Assembly: GCA_904501845.1 (NCBI GenBank)
Contig: CAJGCH010000094.1
Location: 1-9,926, forward strand
Reading direction: 5' to 3'
Length of the DNA: 9,926 nt
Origin: an uncultured Bacillaceae bacterium
Lineage (GTDB): Bacteria > Bacillota > Bacilli > Bacillales > Pradoshiaceae
The notes beneath the pieces were generated by a model. It was not told the DNA's origin. It saw only the letters and a program-made list of their open reading frames with translations, and made no database searches. The stretch's first letter is position 1; each line of letters starts with the position of its first letter. This document shows positions 1 to 6,263 of the stretch, piece after piece. The position numbers were made by a program, and so were the translations under genes.

Positions 1-114
1 GAGATATGCTCCCACCCAGCGAACTGCTTAATGGCCCGCATCGGCAAGAATGTAAGCAATGAAAGCATCCAAAGATTTGACCAACTGAGATTCATGAACC
101 GGTATATGTACTAG
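1..114 (+). CDS. acuA: AcuA, protein acetyltransferase, C-terminal end (partial)
   Basis: Only the last 37 codons are in the window; the gene starts off the left edge and ends at TAG 112-114. The readable tail contains MARIGKNVSNESIQRF and ends RFMNRYMY, which resembles the C-terminus of Bacillus AcuA. AcuA is a GNAT-family acetyltransferase that inactivates acetyl-CoA synthetase (AcsA) by acetylating an active-site lysine. The fragment is too short to show the GNAT fold, so the call rests on tail similarity and on acuB and acuC following immediately on the same strand. The gap to acuB is 26 nt with no terminator, consistent with one operon. Confidence 0.85.
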   Translation, partial: EICSHPANCLMARIGKNVSNESIQRFDQLRFMNRYMY

Positions 115-125
115 ATCATCTTTAT

Positions 126-133
126 AGGGAGGT
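126..133 (+). promoter_or_regulatory. acuB ribosome-binding site
   Basis: AGGGAGGT lies 7 nt before the ATG at 141. It is a near-consensus Shine-Dalgarno sequence and fixes the acuB start. Confidence 0.85.
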
Positions 134-140
134 CAGCACT

Positions 141-788
141 ATGATTATTGAGGATATCATGATTAAAGATGTTATTACACTCCCAGAGGACGCCACCATC
201 GAACAAGCCATCGAGACCGTTAAAGAGAAGAAAATCCGGCACATTCCGATTATTGATGATGATAAGAACCTTGTCGGTTTATTATGTGATGTCGATATTC
301 GGTCGGCTACCCCTTCTATCTTCCGACTCGATGAATATAAGGAAGATTTATTGAGACCGGTCAGCGAGATTATGGTGAAGGATGTTCTAACAGCCCATCC
401 GCTGGATTTTGTGGAAGAGATTGCGTATACATTTTATGACCAGAAAATTTCCTGCATGCCCGTGGTCAGTAACAATAAATTAATTGGCATCGTGACGGAA
501 ACCGATCTTCTTCATACCTATGTAGAACTAACTGGTGCCAATCAGCCCGGGTCCCAAATCGAGGTTAAAGTGGACAACAGGCCAGGAACGCTAAGCGAAA
601 TAGCCGCCATCATTAAGAGACATAACGCAAATGTCAATAGCATCTTTGTTTATCCTTACAAAGATGAACCTGCCTCGAAGGTTCTTGTCCTCCGTGTCCA
701 AACGATGAATCCGACGAGAATCATTGATGGCTTGTCAGCTGGCGGGTTTGAGGTCATTTGGCCGGCAGGACCGAGGATGGACAAATGA
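141..788 (+). CDS. acuB: AcuB, CBS-pair and ACT domain protein
   Basis: The protein has 215 residues, almost the same length as B. subtilis AcuB. Two CBS repeats form the N-terminal part: about 5-57, ending in GLLCDVDI, and about 74-128, ending in GIVTETDLL. An ACT domain follows at about 138-208, beginning IEVKVDNRPGTLSEIAAIIK, where NRPGTL is the typical ACT ligand-site turn. CBS pairs usually bind adenine nucleotides and ACT domains bind small ligands, so a sensor or regulatory role in acetoin/acetate use is likely; the exact biochemical role is not established. The start at 141 is supported by AGGGAGGT. The stop overlaps the acuC start (ATGA, 785-788), so the two are probably translationally coupled. 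Confidence 0.95.
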   Translation: MIIEDIMIKDVITLPEDATIEQAIETVKEKKIRHIPIIDDDKNLVGLLCDVDIRSATPSIFRLDEYKEDLLRPVSEIMVKDVLTAHPLDFVEEIAYTFYDQKISCMPVVSNNKLIGIVTETDLLHTYVELTGANQPGSQIEVKVDNRPGTLSEIAAIIKRHNANVNSIFVYPYKDEPASKVLVLRVQTMNPTRIIDGLSAGGFEVIWPAGPRMDK

Positions 789-1948
789 AAGAGGGATCCT
801 TTGTATACTCACCAGAAATGCAAGGCTATAAATTCAGTGAGACACATCCGTTCAATCAGCGAAGATTGCAGCTCACCGTTGACCTGCTCGAACTGATTGG
901 GGCACTGAAGCCAGAGGACTGCATTGGTCCAAGGATGGCAACGGATGAGGAATTAAGGCTTGTCCATGATGAACATTATATTCAAGCAATCAAGCAAGCA
1001 GGAGAAGGTAAGCTCGATCCCGATACTGGCCTAAACTACGGCATTGGCACAGAGGATACGCCTATTTTCCCTAAAATGCATGAAGCGAGCGCTCTGCTAG
1101 TCGGAGGAACTCTTACCGCCGTGGATGAAGTTATGGAAGGGCGTGCACGGCATGCTGTCAATCTGGGCGGGGGTCTCCATCATGGATTCAGGGGAAAGGC
1201 ATCAGGATTTTGCATTTATAATGACAGCTCTGTCGCTATAAAGTATATGACAGAGAAATATCATGCACGAGTGCTCTATGTCGATACAGATGCCCACCAT
1301 GGAGACGGTGTTCAATGGACTTTTTACGATGACCCGAATGTATGCACCCTCTCCATTCATGAGACAGGGCGATACTTATTCCCCGGAACCGGCAACATCA
1401 ATGAACGCGGAAATGGAAAAGGGTACGGCTTTTCCTTTAATGTACCTCTCGATGCGTTTACGGAGGATGAATCATTTCTTGAGACCTATGAGCAATCCTT
1501 CAGGAAGGTAATTGAATATTTTAAACCCGATGTTATTCTGACGCAAAATGGAGCAGATGCACATTATTATGACCCATTGACCCACTTATCGGCCACCATT
1601 CGCATCTATGAACAAATCCCTAAGCTTGCCCACCAGCTGGCACATGAATATTGCGGGGGACGCTGGATAGCCGTAGGAGGGGGCGGATATGATATTTGGC
1701 GCGTCGTCCCGCGGGCTTGGTCTAGAGTCTGGCTAGAGATGGCACATATCCCCTCTCCATCAGGCCCCCTTCCCGAAGAATGGATTGATAAATGGTCGCC
1801 GCACTCACCTGTTACCCTGCCAATGACATGGGAGGATCCGCCTGATTTATACAAGCCGATTCCCAGAAAGGCCGAGATAACCGAGAAGAACCGAAAAACA
1901 TTGGAGCAAGCTCTCTATCCAATCCAAAGTACCATCACCAAAGACTGA
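785..1948 (+). CDS. acuC: AcuC, class I HDAC-type zinc-dependent lysine deacetylase
   Basis: The protein has 387 residues from the ATG at 785, which overlaps the acuB stop and is preceded by GAGG at 773-776, 8 nt upstream. An in-frame ATG at 758 lies inside acuB and would add nine residues unlike the family N-terminus, so I rejected it. The class I histone-deacetylase fold is evident. The active-site His pair is H132-H133 (GGGLHHGF). DTDAHHGDG (167-175) gives the probable zinc ligands D169 and H171, with D167 as the charge-relay Asp. NGADAHYYDP supplies the third ligand D258, and GGGGY supplies the transition-state Tyr Y302. In B. subtilis AcuC deacetylates and reactivates AcsA, opposing AcuA. 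All catalytic residues are present. It is the last gene of the acu operon and is followed by a terminator. Confidence 0.96.
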   Translation: MKEGSFVYSPEMQGYKFSETHPFNQRRLQLTVDLLELIGALKPEDCIGPRMATDEELRLVHDEHYIQAIKQAGEGKLDPDTGLNYGIGTEDTPIFPKMHEASALLVGGTLTAVDEVMEGRARHAVNLGGGLHHGFRGKASGFCIYNDSSVAIKYMTEKYHARVLYVDTDAHHGDGVQWTFYDDPNVCTLSIHETGRYLFPGTGNINERGNGKGYGFSFNVPLDAFTEDESFLETYEQSFRKVIEYFKPDVILTQNGADAHYYDPLTHLSATIRIYEQIPKLAHQLAHEYCGGRWIAVGGGGYDIWRVVPRAWSRVWLEMAHIPSPSGPLPEEWIDKWSPHSPVTLPMTWEDPPDLYKPIPRKAEITEKNRKTLEQALYPIQSTITKD

Positions 1949-1994
1949 CTAGACAGGAATGAATAATGATCATGACTTATGATGATAAAAGAAA

Positions 1995-2037
1995 AAGCTG
2001 AACCCGCTGTTTTAGTTTCCCAAACAAGGTTCAGCTT
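1995..2037. terminator. Bidirectional Rho-independent terminator between acuC and ccpA
   Basis: AAGCTGAACC (1995-2004) pairs with GGTTCAGCTT (2028-2037) in a perfect 10-bp stem. An inner TGTTT/AAACA pairing is possible. On the plus strand the stem is followed by a T-rich run (attttatttt), which serves acuC. On the minus strand the A-rich 1987-1996 run becomes a U tract, which serves ccpA. The two genes converge here, 93 bp apart. Confidence 0.9.
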
Positions 2038-2041
2038 ATTT

Positions 2042-3043
2042 TTATTTTCTAGTGGAGTCCCTAAGCTCCAATCGATGCGGAAGAATAACAGAAGACTCTT
2101 CCACTTCCTCTTTATTCATCAATTTCGTCAATAAGCGCATGGACACAGCCCCAATATCATACAATGGCTGCACAATCGTCGTTAGACGCGGGCGCACCAT
2201 CAGTGATAAACGTGTATTATCTGAGCTGATGACTTCAAGCTCTTTGGGAATCTTGATGCCTCTGTCATCCGCCGCATGAATAATCCCGAGTGCCGCTTCA
2301 TCAGAGCATACGTAAATGGCTGTTGGACGCTCACTCAAATCAGCCAACTGGTTTAAGGCCTCAATTCCGCTGTCATAGGAAGAATCGGTCTCAACCACAT
2401 AATTTTCATTGAAAGAAAGACCCGCCGCTTCCAAGGCTTCCCGATATCCAGGCAGGATTTTTTTCATGGTAATAGCATCTGTCGCTGGACCCGTTACAAC
2501 AGCAATCCGCTCATGCCCATTCTCTTTGAAGAAAGCCACCGCATCTTGAACAGCCTGTTTATAATCGATATTGACGGATGGAATTTGCTCAGTATCCTCC
2601 ACTGTGCCGGCTAGTACAACAGGAACAGGGGATTTTTGCAATTCTTCGATATGCTCATCCGTGATATTGGAGCTCATGAAGACAACGCCGTCCACTTGCT
2701 TGCCAAGCATCGTTTGAATTAAATGTGATTCTTTTTCCTGATTAGCATCAGAGTTGCTGAGGATAATATTATACTTATACATCGTTGCAATATCCTCAAT
2801 CCCCCTTGCCAGTTCTGCATAGAAGATGCTGGATATGTCTGGGATGATTACCCCAACAGTAGTTGTTTTCTTGCTCGCCAGGCCTCTTGCGACTGCATTC
2901 GGACGATAGCCGAGCCTTTCAATAACTTCATTAACTTTCTTGCGTGTTGCTGGTTTCACATTAGGATTCCCGTTGACAACACGTGAGACCGTCGCCATAG
3001 AAACATTTGCTTCGCGGGCAACGTCATAGATGGTTATATTCAT
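2042..3043 (-). CDS. ccpA: CcpA, catabolite control protein A (LacI/GalR family)
   Basis: The 333-residue protein matches CcpA along its whole length. The N-terminal LacI-type helix-turn-helix is [20 protein letters not shown] (4-23). The hinge helix [12 protein letters not shown] (47-58) is the segment that inserts into the cre minor groove. The periplasmic-binding-like core follows, including [20 protein letters not shown] and [11 protein letters not shown]69 and R303 (MRLLTKLMN) fall where I recall CcpA contacts to HPr-Ser46-P. With P-Ser-HPr or P-Ser-Crh it represses or activates carbon-catabolite genes, among them acuABC in B. subtilis. The ATG at 3043 is preceded by GGCGGTG, 7 nt away, one mismatch from GGAGGTG. 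The usual LacI-family IGFDN segment reads ISSDN here (272-276). Terminators lie on both sides, so it is probably monocistronic. Confidence 0.97.
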   Translation of the reverse strand: MNITIYDVAREANVSMATVSRVVNGNPNVKPATRKKVNEVIERLGYRPNAVARGLASKKTTTVGVIIPDISSIFYAELARGIEDIATMYKYNIILSNSDANQEKESHLIQTMLGKQVDGVVFMSSNITDEHIEELQKSPVPVVLAGTVEDTEQIPSVNIDYKQAVQDAVAFFKENGHERIAVVTGPATDAITMKKILPGYREALEAAGLSFNENYVVETDSSYDSGIEALNQLADLSERPTAIYVCSDEAALGIIHAADDRGIKIPKELEVISSDNTRLSLMVRPRLTTIVQPLYDIGAVSMRLLTKLMNKEEVEESSVILPHRLELRDSTRK

Positions 3044-3125
3044 TTTTATACACCGCCCAATTCGTCAATTAACTTTTTAGAATAGTATTAGGGAAAAAAG
3101 TCTCCAATAGTATATTATTATTCTT

Positions 3126-3210
3126 ATGATACTCTAACCCTTCATTTCCTGCAAATAAACTAAAACTCCTACGATAAAATTATTGTATACTTAGCTTCTC
3201 CCATTGAAAA
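3126..3210 (-). promoter_or_regulatory. Candidate ccpA promoters
   Basis: The 221-bp gap between aroG and ccpA holds two sigma-A-like hexamer pairs on the minus strand. The upstream pair is TTTTCA (3210-3205), a 17-bp spacer and TACAAT (3187-3182). The downstream pair is TTTGCA (3155-3150), an 18-bp spacer and TATCAT (3131-3126). Neither -35 is close to consensus. Because a terminator separates aroG from ccpA, ccpA should need a promoter here, but which one is used cannot be settled by eye. I saw no convincing cre box. Confidence 0.4.
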
Positions 3211-3229
3211 GAGAATAATGATACTAAAA

Positions 3230-3257
3230 AAAGAACTGCCTCCTATAGCAGTTCTTT
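3230..3257 (-). terminator. Rho-independent terminator after aroG
   Basis: On the plus strand AAAGAACTGC (3230-3239) and GCAGTTCTTT (3248-3257) form a perfect 10-bp stem with an 8-nt loop. In the minus-strand transcript it is followed by a U tract copied from the A run at 3226-3232. It begins 8 bp after the aroG stop codon. Confidence 0.9.
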
Positions 3258-3264
3258 CTTTCAA

Positions 3265-4350
3265 TTATATTTTCATTCTAGATAGCTGGCTGAATGGCTG
3301 AACCTCTTTGACAAATTCGTCGAATTGCTTGAGATCCATCTGCTGAGCCGAATCGGATAAAGCAACTGCCGGGTCTGGATGGACTTCTGCCATGACCCCG
3401 TCTGCGCCAATGGCAAGTGCTGCTTTAGCTGTTGGAATCAGCAGATCCCTTCTTCCAGTAGAGTGGGTGACATCTACCATGACCGGCAAATGCGTTTCCT
3501 TCTTCAAAATAGGTACAGCGGAAATATCAAGCGTGTTACGAGTTGCCTTCTCATATGTTCGAATACCCCGCTCACAAAGAATAATATTGCCGTTCCCTTG
3601 AGACATAATATATTCAGCTGCATTAATAAATTCTTCAATAGTAGCAGCGAGCCCTCGCTTGAGGAGGACAGGCTTATCAACTGCCCCTGCCGCCTTCAAT
3701 AGTTCAAAGTTTTGCATATTACGTGCACCGATTTGGATGACATCAATGTATTTAACCGCCATCTCAATATCCGCCGGATTCACAATTTCACTAATGACAG
3801 CTAAATCATACTCATCTGCCACCTTCTTTAGTATCTTCAGCCCTTCTTCGCCGAGGCCTTGGAAGTCGTAAGGGGAAGTACGGGGCTTATAAGCTCCGCC
3901 TCTCATTAGCTTAAATCCTTTATCTTTAATGGACTTTGCGACCGCAGCTACCTGCTCGTATGATTCAACCGCACATGGGCCGAAAACGAAGGAAGGTTCG
4001 CCATTGCCAACCTTATGTCCTTTTATGCTGATAATCGTATCTTCAGGCTTCTTCTTACGTGAGACCAGTAGGGCTTTTCGATGGTCATCCTCCTGTAATT
4101 CTAAGCTCGCCTTGAAGATTTCTTTAAAGATGTGCTCAATGGTTGACCGTTCAAAAGGACCATCATTATTTGCGATGAGTGTATTGAGCATTTCTCTTTC
4201 CCTGACTGGATCATACCGGTACTGGCTTTGCTTGCCCTTCACTTCACCTATTTTTTGTACGATTCTTCCACGCTCATTGATGAGATTCAATAGCTGTAAA
4301 TTCAAGCTATCAAGCTGCTCTCTTAATTGATCCATCTCTTTATTACTCAA
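3265..4350 (-). CDS. aroG: AroG (AroA of B. subtilis), chorismate mutase-DAHP synthase fusion
   Basis: This bifunctional enzyme has an N-terminal AroQ-type chorismate mutase domain (about 1-88, with [17 protein letters not shown] and [11 protein letters not shown]) and a type I-beta DAHP synthase barrel (about 100-355). DAHP synthase condenses PEP and erythrose-4-phosphate as the first step of aromatic amino-acid synthesis. In this fusion class the mutase domain also mediates feedback by chorismate or prephenate. Motifs include GPCAVES (124-130), [31 protein letters not shown] (293-304) and EVHPDP (322-327). I chose the TTG at 4350, giving 361 residues: its [10 protein letters not shown] aligns with the B. 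subtilis start, and AAAGGG lies about 10 nt upstream. A TTG at 4356 would add two residues but leaves only about 4 nt to AAAGGG. It has its own promoter and terminator. Confidence 0.95.
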   Translation of the reverse strand: MSNKEMDQLREQLDSLNLQLLNLINERGRIVQKIGEVKGKQSQYRYDPVREREMLNTLIANNDGPFERSTIEHIFKEIFKASLELQEDDHRKALLVSRKKKPEDTIISIKGHKVGNGEPSFVFGPCAVESYEQVAAVAKSIKDKGFKLMRGGAYKPRTSPYDFQGLGEEGLKILKKVADEYDLAVISEIVNPADIEMAVKYIDVIQIGARNMQNFELLKAAGAVDKPVLLKRGLAATIEEFINAAEYIMSQGNGNIILCERGIRTYEKATRNTLDISAVPILKKETHLPVMVDVTHSTGRRDLLIPTAKAALAIGADGVMAEVHPDPAVALSDSAQQMDLKQFDEFVKEVQPFSQLSRMKI

Positions 4351-4392
4351 GTACAATCATCCCTTTCTGTTTGCAAAGCGGCTTAACCATTG

Positions 4393-4449
4393 ACTGAAAT
4401 GCTGAATAAGAATTAAACAAAGCAATGCTAAAATATTCTATTTTTCAGT
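4393..4449 (-). promoter_or_regulatory. Possible stem-loop in the aroG leader
   Basis: Near the 5' end of the predicted transcript, ACTGAAA can pair with TTTCAGT (plus-strand arms 4443-4449 and 4393-4399). Just inside it, AATAGAAT can pair with ATTCTTATT (arms 4435-4442 and 4405-4413) with one bulged base and a five-base internal asymmetry. The stem is A/U-rich and the loop is about 20 nt. It has no T-box motif or recognised riboswitch signature. It may be a stabilising 5' hairpin or chance pairing. Confidence 0.3.
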
Positions 4450-4461
4450 ATAATTGAACCT

Positions 4462-4490
4462 ATTATAACGGATTGACAGCTGATTGTCAC
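4462..4490 (-). promoter_or_regulatory. Sigma-A promoter of aroG
   Basis: On the minus strand GTGACA (4490-4485) is a 5/6 match to the -35 hexamer. It is separated by exactly 17 bp from a perfect TATAAT -10 (4467-4462). Transcription would begin near 4455, leaving a leader of about 105 nt before the TTG start. Confidence 0.8.
4474..4489. repeat. Inverted repeat over the aroG -35 region (possible operator)
   Basis: TGACA (4474-4478), six bases, then TGTCA (4485-4489) forms an inverted repeat. One arm covers five of the six -35 bases and the other lies in the spacer. The placement fits repressor binding, but five-base arms can arise by chance and I do not recognise the cognate regulator. Confidence 0.35.
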
Positions 4491-4548
4491 GCAAAAAATC
4501 TATATTACTTTTCAGCGTTAAAGCGGTAAAATAAGCAGACGAAGAAAA

Positions 4549-4579
4549 AGCCGGCATGTGAATGTCTTCCATACCGGCT
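4549..4579 (-). terminator. Rho-independent terminator of the ytxGHJ operon
   Basis: In the minus-strand RNA AGCCGGTATG pairs with CATGCCGGCT (plus-strand arms 4570-4579 and 4549-4558), a 10-bp stem with one G-U pair and an 11-nt loop. A U tract copied from the A run just before 4549 follows. It starts 9 bp after the ytxJ stop. Confidence 0.88.
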
Positions 4580-4588
4580 CCTCTTTTA

Positions 4589-4915
4589 TTAAGAATATTT
4601 TAACACCGCATTCTCTAACTGTTCCAGTGTAATTTGCTGATGGGAAGCATTCCAAACCGCTTTGCCCTTGTGGAAAAGGATAGCCTGCGGTGACTCATGC
4701 TTTATGCCTGTTATGTCTGCCACATGATTAGAGAGCGGTCTCGCATCTTGCACAGCCAGATAGGCAGTCGGAATATCTTGGTGAATCTCAGTGAATCTCG
4801 TATATTCACTAAAGGCTGCTAAGCTAATCGGGCATGTAAGGCTATGCTTCATAAACAAAAACAAATCTTGTTCTAACAGTGATGTGAACTCTGTCTCATT
4901 GGATACTTTATTCAT
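4589..4915 (-). CDS. ytxJ: YtxJ, monothiol bacilliredoxin-like protein (BrxC type)
   Basis: A small thioredoxin-fold protein of 108 residues, the same length as B. subtilis YtxJ. The key motif is HSLTCPIS with a single cysteine, C28, in a CPIS setting. KHESPQ (72-77) supplies the probable cis-proline loop P76. YtxJ has been described as a monothiol bacilliredoxin (BrxC) that acts on protein-bacillithiol mixed disulfides, so this probably handles thiol redox stress in the cytoplasm. I chose the ATG at 4915 because GGAGGG (4928-4923) lies 7 nt upstream and the length then matches the family; an in-frame ATG at 4957 would add 14 unrelated residues. It lies 55 bp after ytxH, is last in the operon, and is followed by a terminator. 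Confidence 0.92.
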   Translation of the reverse strand: MNKVSNETEFTSLLEQDLFLFMKHSLTCPISLAAFSEYTRFTEIHQDIPTAYLAVQDARPLSNHVADITGIKHESPQAILFHKGKAVWNASHQQITLEQLENAVLKYS

Positions 4916-4970
4916 CCTTATTCCCTCCGCATCGTTCATTCCTGTCTGCCGCATCATTCGCGAAAAGGAT

Positions 4971-5603
4971 TTATTTCTTGTCCGTATCCTTCTTATCCTT
5001 CTTATCCGCTGAAGAATCAGTTTCCACTTTTACAGATTTAATGTTGCTGGAGGTAGCTGCCGTTGTTCCAGAATAGGCATTTCCACTTGCTGTGGAAGTG
5101 AATCCTGTTTGATTGGAAGCATACGTTTCCTCTTCTGCACGGTCTTTATCGCTGATTTCCTCAGCGCCTTCATATACATCATCTGGTGAATCCACCACGA
5201 CATTCGTTTCCATTCCTGGTGTTGTCGATTCTGGGGATGCTGTTTCTTCAGAAGTCGTATCGTCGTTTTCATTATTTTTCTTGCTAAGCTTCGTTTTGAC
5301 GGCATCTGTAAGCGGAGCGCTTTTTTCTTTCGCTACAGAAATCCATTCTGTCCCTTTTTCTTGTGCCGTTTGCTTCCAAGCAGACCCCTTCTCTGTTGCA
5401 GTCTGTTTAAAGGCATTTCCTTTTTCCATTAAGACGTTGCTTTGTTGTGAAAGGTCAACCCTTAGCTCTTTTCCTGATTTAGGAGCTAGGAATAAGGCGG
5501 TAGCCGCACCTACTAATCCTCCTACAAGAGCTCCTAGAACGAAATTGCTTGAAGACATGCTATCATCTCTTTTAGTGTTGTTTGTTAGATCACTTTTACC
5601 CAT
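4971..5603 (-). CDS. ytxH: YtxH-family general stress membrane protein
   Basis: The protein has 210 residues, longer than the roughly 150 of B. subtilis YtxH. After a short polar start comes a glycine-rich hydrophobic segment, FVLGALVGGLVGAATALFLA (21-40), then the family signature APKSGKELR (40-48). Residues 51-105 form five consecutive 11-residue units, four ending in EK and the last in TK, such as GNAFKQTATEK and GSAWKQTAQEK. This is an amphipathic-helix pattern reminiscent of LEA group 3 proteins. Residues 111-200 are Ser/Thr/Glu/Asp-rich and probably disordered, and the C-terminus is lysine-rich (KKDKKDTDKK). B. subtilis YtxH belongs to the sigma-B general stress regulon; its molecular function is unknown. 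The start is supported by AAGGAG 9 nt upstream. It lies 27 bp after ytxG. Confidence 0.92.
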   Translation of the reverse strand: MGKSDLTNNTKRDDSMSSSNFVLGALVGGLVGAATALFLAPKSGKELRVDLSQQSNVLMEKGNAFKQTATEKGSAWKQTAQEKGTEWISVAKEKSAPLTDAVKTKLSKKNNENDDTTSEETASPESTTPGMETNVVVDSPDDVYEGAEEISDKDRAEEETYASNQTGFTSTASGNAYSGTTAATSSNIKSVKVETDSSADKKDKKDTDKK

Positions 5604-5630
5604 TTTTCATTTCTCCTTCCTATGATTAAT

Positions 5631-6131
5631 TTATGAATGAGAACGTTGATATCTGGTCTCTGACGCTGGTACTGGCAGAGTTTCCTGATAGTCTTCTAGC
5701 TGTTGTTCAGCTTCTCTCTCTGCTTTTTTAGCTTTCCATTTATTAATGAGCTCGATACATACATTGCCCCACTGAACAGCCTGGGCGATTTTCGGATTAT
5801 ATTCATTTGCTGCGATTTGTACACGATCTGTTACTTGATCAATCGTATTGTTTACCTTCTGGATAGAACCGCCTACTCCTTTGACTGCTTCCACCACCGT
5901 ATTTAGGCTTTCGGATTTCACTTGGATATCTTCAGCCAGCGCATTTGTTTTGTGCAGCAGGAGAGCCGTCTCAGTTGTAATTCCCTGCATTTGCGTTTCT
6001 AAACCTTCCAATGTTCCTGAGACACTCTCCATTGTTGCCTGCAGGGCTTTTAAAGTCTTGGCAAGATAAACAACCAATACCACAAAAGCAATCGCGATGA
6101 GCGCTACGCTCAAGTATAAGATTATTTCCAT
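5631..6131 (-). CDS. ytxG: YtxG, DUF948 membrane-anchored coiled-coil protein
   Basis: The protein has 166 residues. One N-terminal membrane segment (about 3-25, [20 protein letters not shown]) is followed by a long helical region. That region is rich in spaced hydrophobics typical of DUF948 ([22 protein letters not shown], and [12 protein letters not shown]), then a highly charged helix [19 protein letters not shown]. The start is the ATG at 6131, because GGAG (6144-6141) then lies 9 nt away; the ATG at 6137 would leave only 3 nt. The function is unknown; in B. subtilis it is co-transcribed with ytxH and ytxJ as general stress genes. It is first in the operon, downstream of a sigma-B-type promoter. 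Confidence 0.92.
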   Translation of the reverse strand: MEIILYLSVALIAIAFVVLVVYLAKTLKALQATMESVSGTLEGLETQMQGITTETALLLHKTNALAEDIQVKSESLNTVVEAVKGVGGSIQKVNNTIDQVTDRVQIAANEYNPKIAQAVQWGNVCIELINKWKAKKAEREAEQQLEDYQETLPVPASETRYQRSHS

Positions 6132-6167
6132 CCACATTCACTCCATCTCTAAAATATACTTATTTTT

Positions 6168-6192
6168 TTACCCTTTACAATCTTATTTAAAC
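6168..6192 (-). promoter_or_regulatory. Sigma-B-type promoter of ytxGHJ
   Basis: On the minus strand GTTTAA (6192-6187) is separated by 13 bp from GGGTAA (6173-6168). The sigma-B consensus is GTTTAA, 12-15 bp, then GGGTAT, so 11 of 12 bases match. It lies 37 bp upstream of the ytxG start. B. subtilis ytxGHJ is known to be sigma-B dependent, so sequence and context agree. Confidence 0.85.
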
Positions 6193-6220
6193 TATAAAGG
6201 ATTTACATATGTAAAGGCAA
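6191..6220 (-). promoter_or_regulatory. Possible second (sigma-A) promoter of ytxG
   Basis: TTGCCT (6220-6215), an 18-bp spacer and TATAGT (6196-6191) on the minus strand resemble a weak sigma-A promoter. Its spacer contains the palindrome TTTACATATGTAAA. The match is modest and could be chance. Confidence 0.3.
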
Positions 6221-6235
6221 TGAGGCTTTACATAT
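6202..6235. repeat. Cluster of three TTTACATAT half-sites (putative operator)
   Basis: TTTACATATGTAAA (6202-6215) is a perfect 14-bp palindrome. Its right half also pairs with a third copy: ATATGTAAAG (6207-6216) is the exact reverse complement of CTTTACATAT (6226-6235), with a 9-nt loop. Three half-sites in alternating orientation therefore sit between divergent ytxG and ampS, next to the ampS -35 and upstream of the sigma-B promoter. This fits a transcription-factor binding region, but I do not recognise the regulator. A hairpin role is less likely because it lies upstream of the predicted start sites of both genes. Confidence 0.5.
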
Positions 6236-6263
6236 TAATAAATGGGTTAAACTACGTTACAAT
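6235..6263 (+). promoter_or_regulatory. Candidate ampS promoter
   Basis: TTAATA (6235-6240), a 17-bp spacer and TACAAT (6258-6263) form a moderate sigma-A match. The -35 touches the last base of the TTTACATAT cluster. It leaves a leader of about 25 nt before the ATG. Confidence 0.45.

Noticed and set aside
3929..4330. 133-codon open frame on the plus strand opposite aroG
   Set aside because: Antisense shadow of the strongly conserved chorismate mutase/DAHP synthase coding sequence, with low-complexity Ser/Leu content.
4357..4490. T-box or amino-acid riboswitch in the aroG leader
   Set aside because: The leader is only about 105 nt and has no T-box sequence, specifier loop or antiterminator/terminator pair upstream of the gene.
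5113..5625. 170-codon open frame on the plus strand opposite ytxH
   Set aside because: It is wholly antisense to a well-supported gene, is Ser/Phe/Val-rich as expected of the complement of Glu/Lys/Thr codons, and has no ribosome-binding site or family resemblance.
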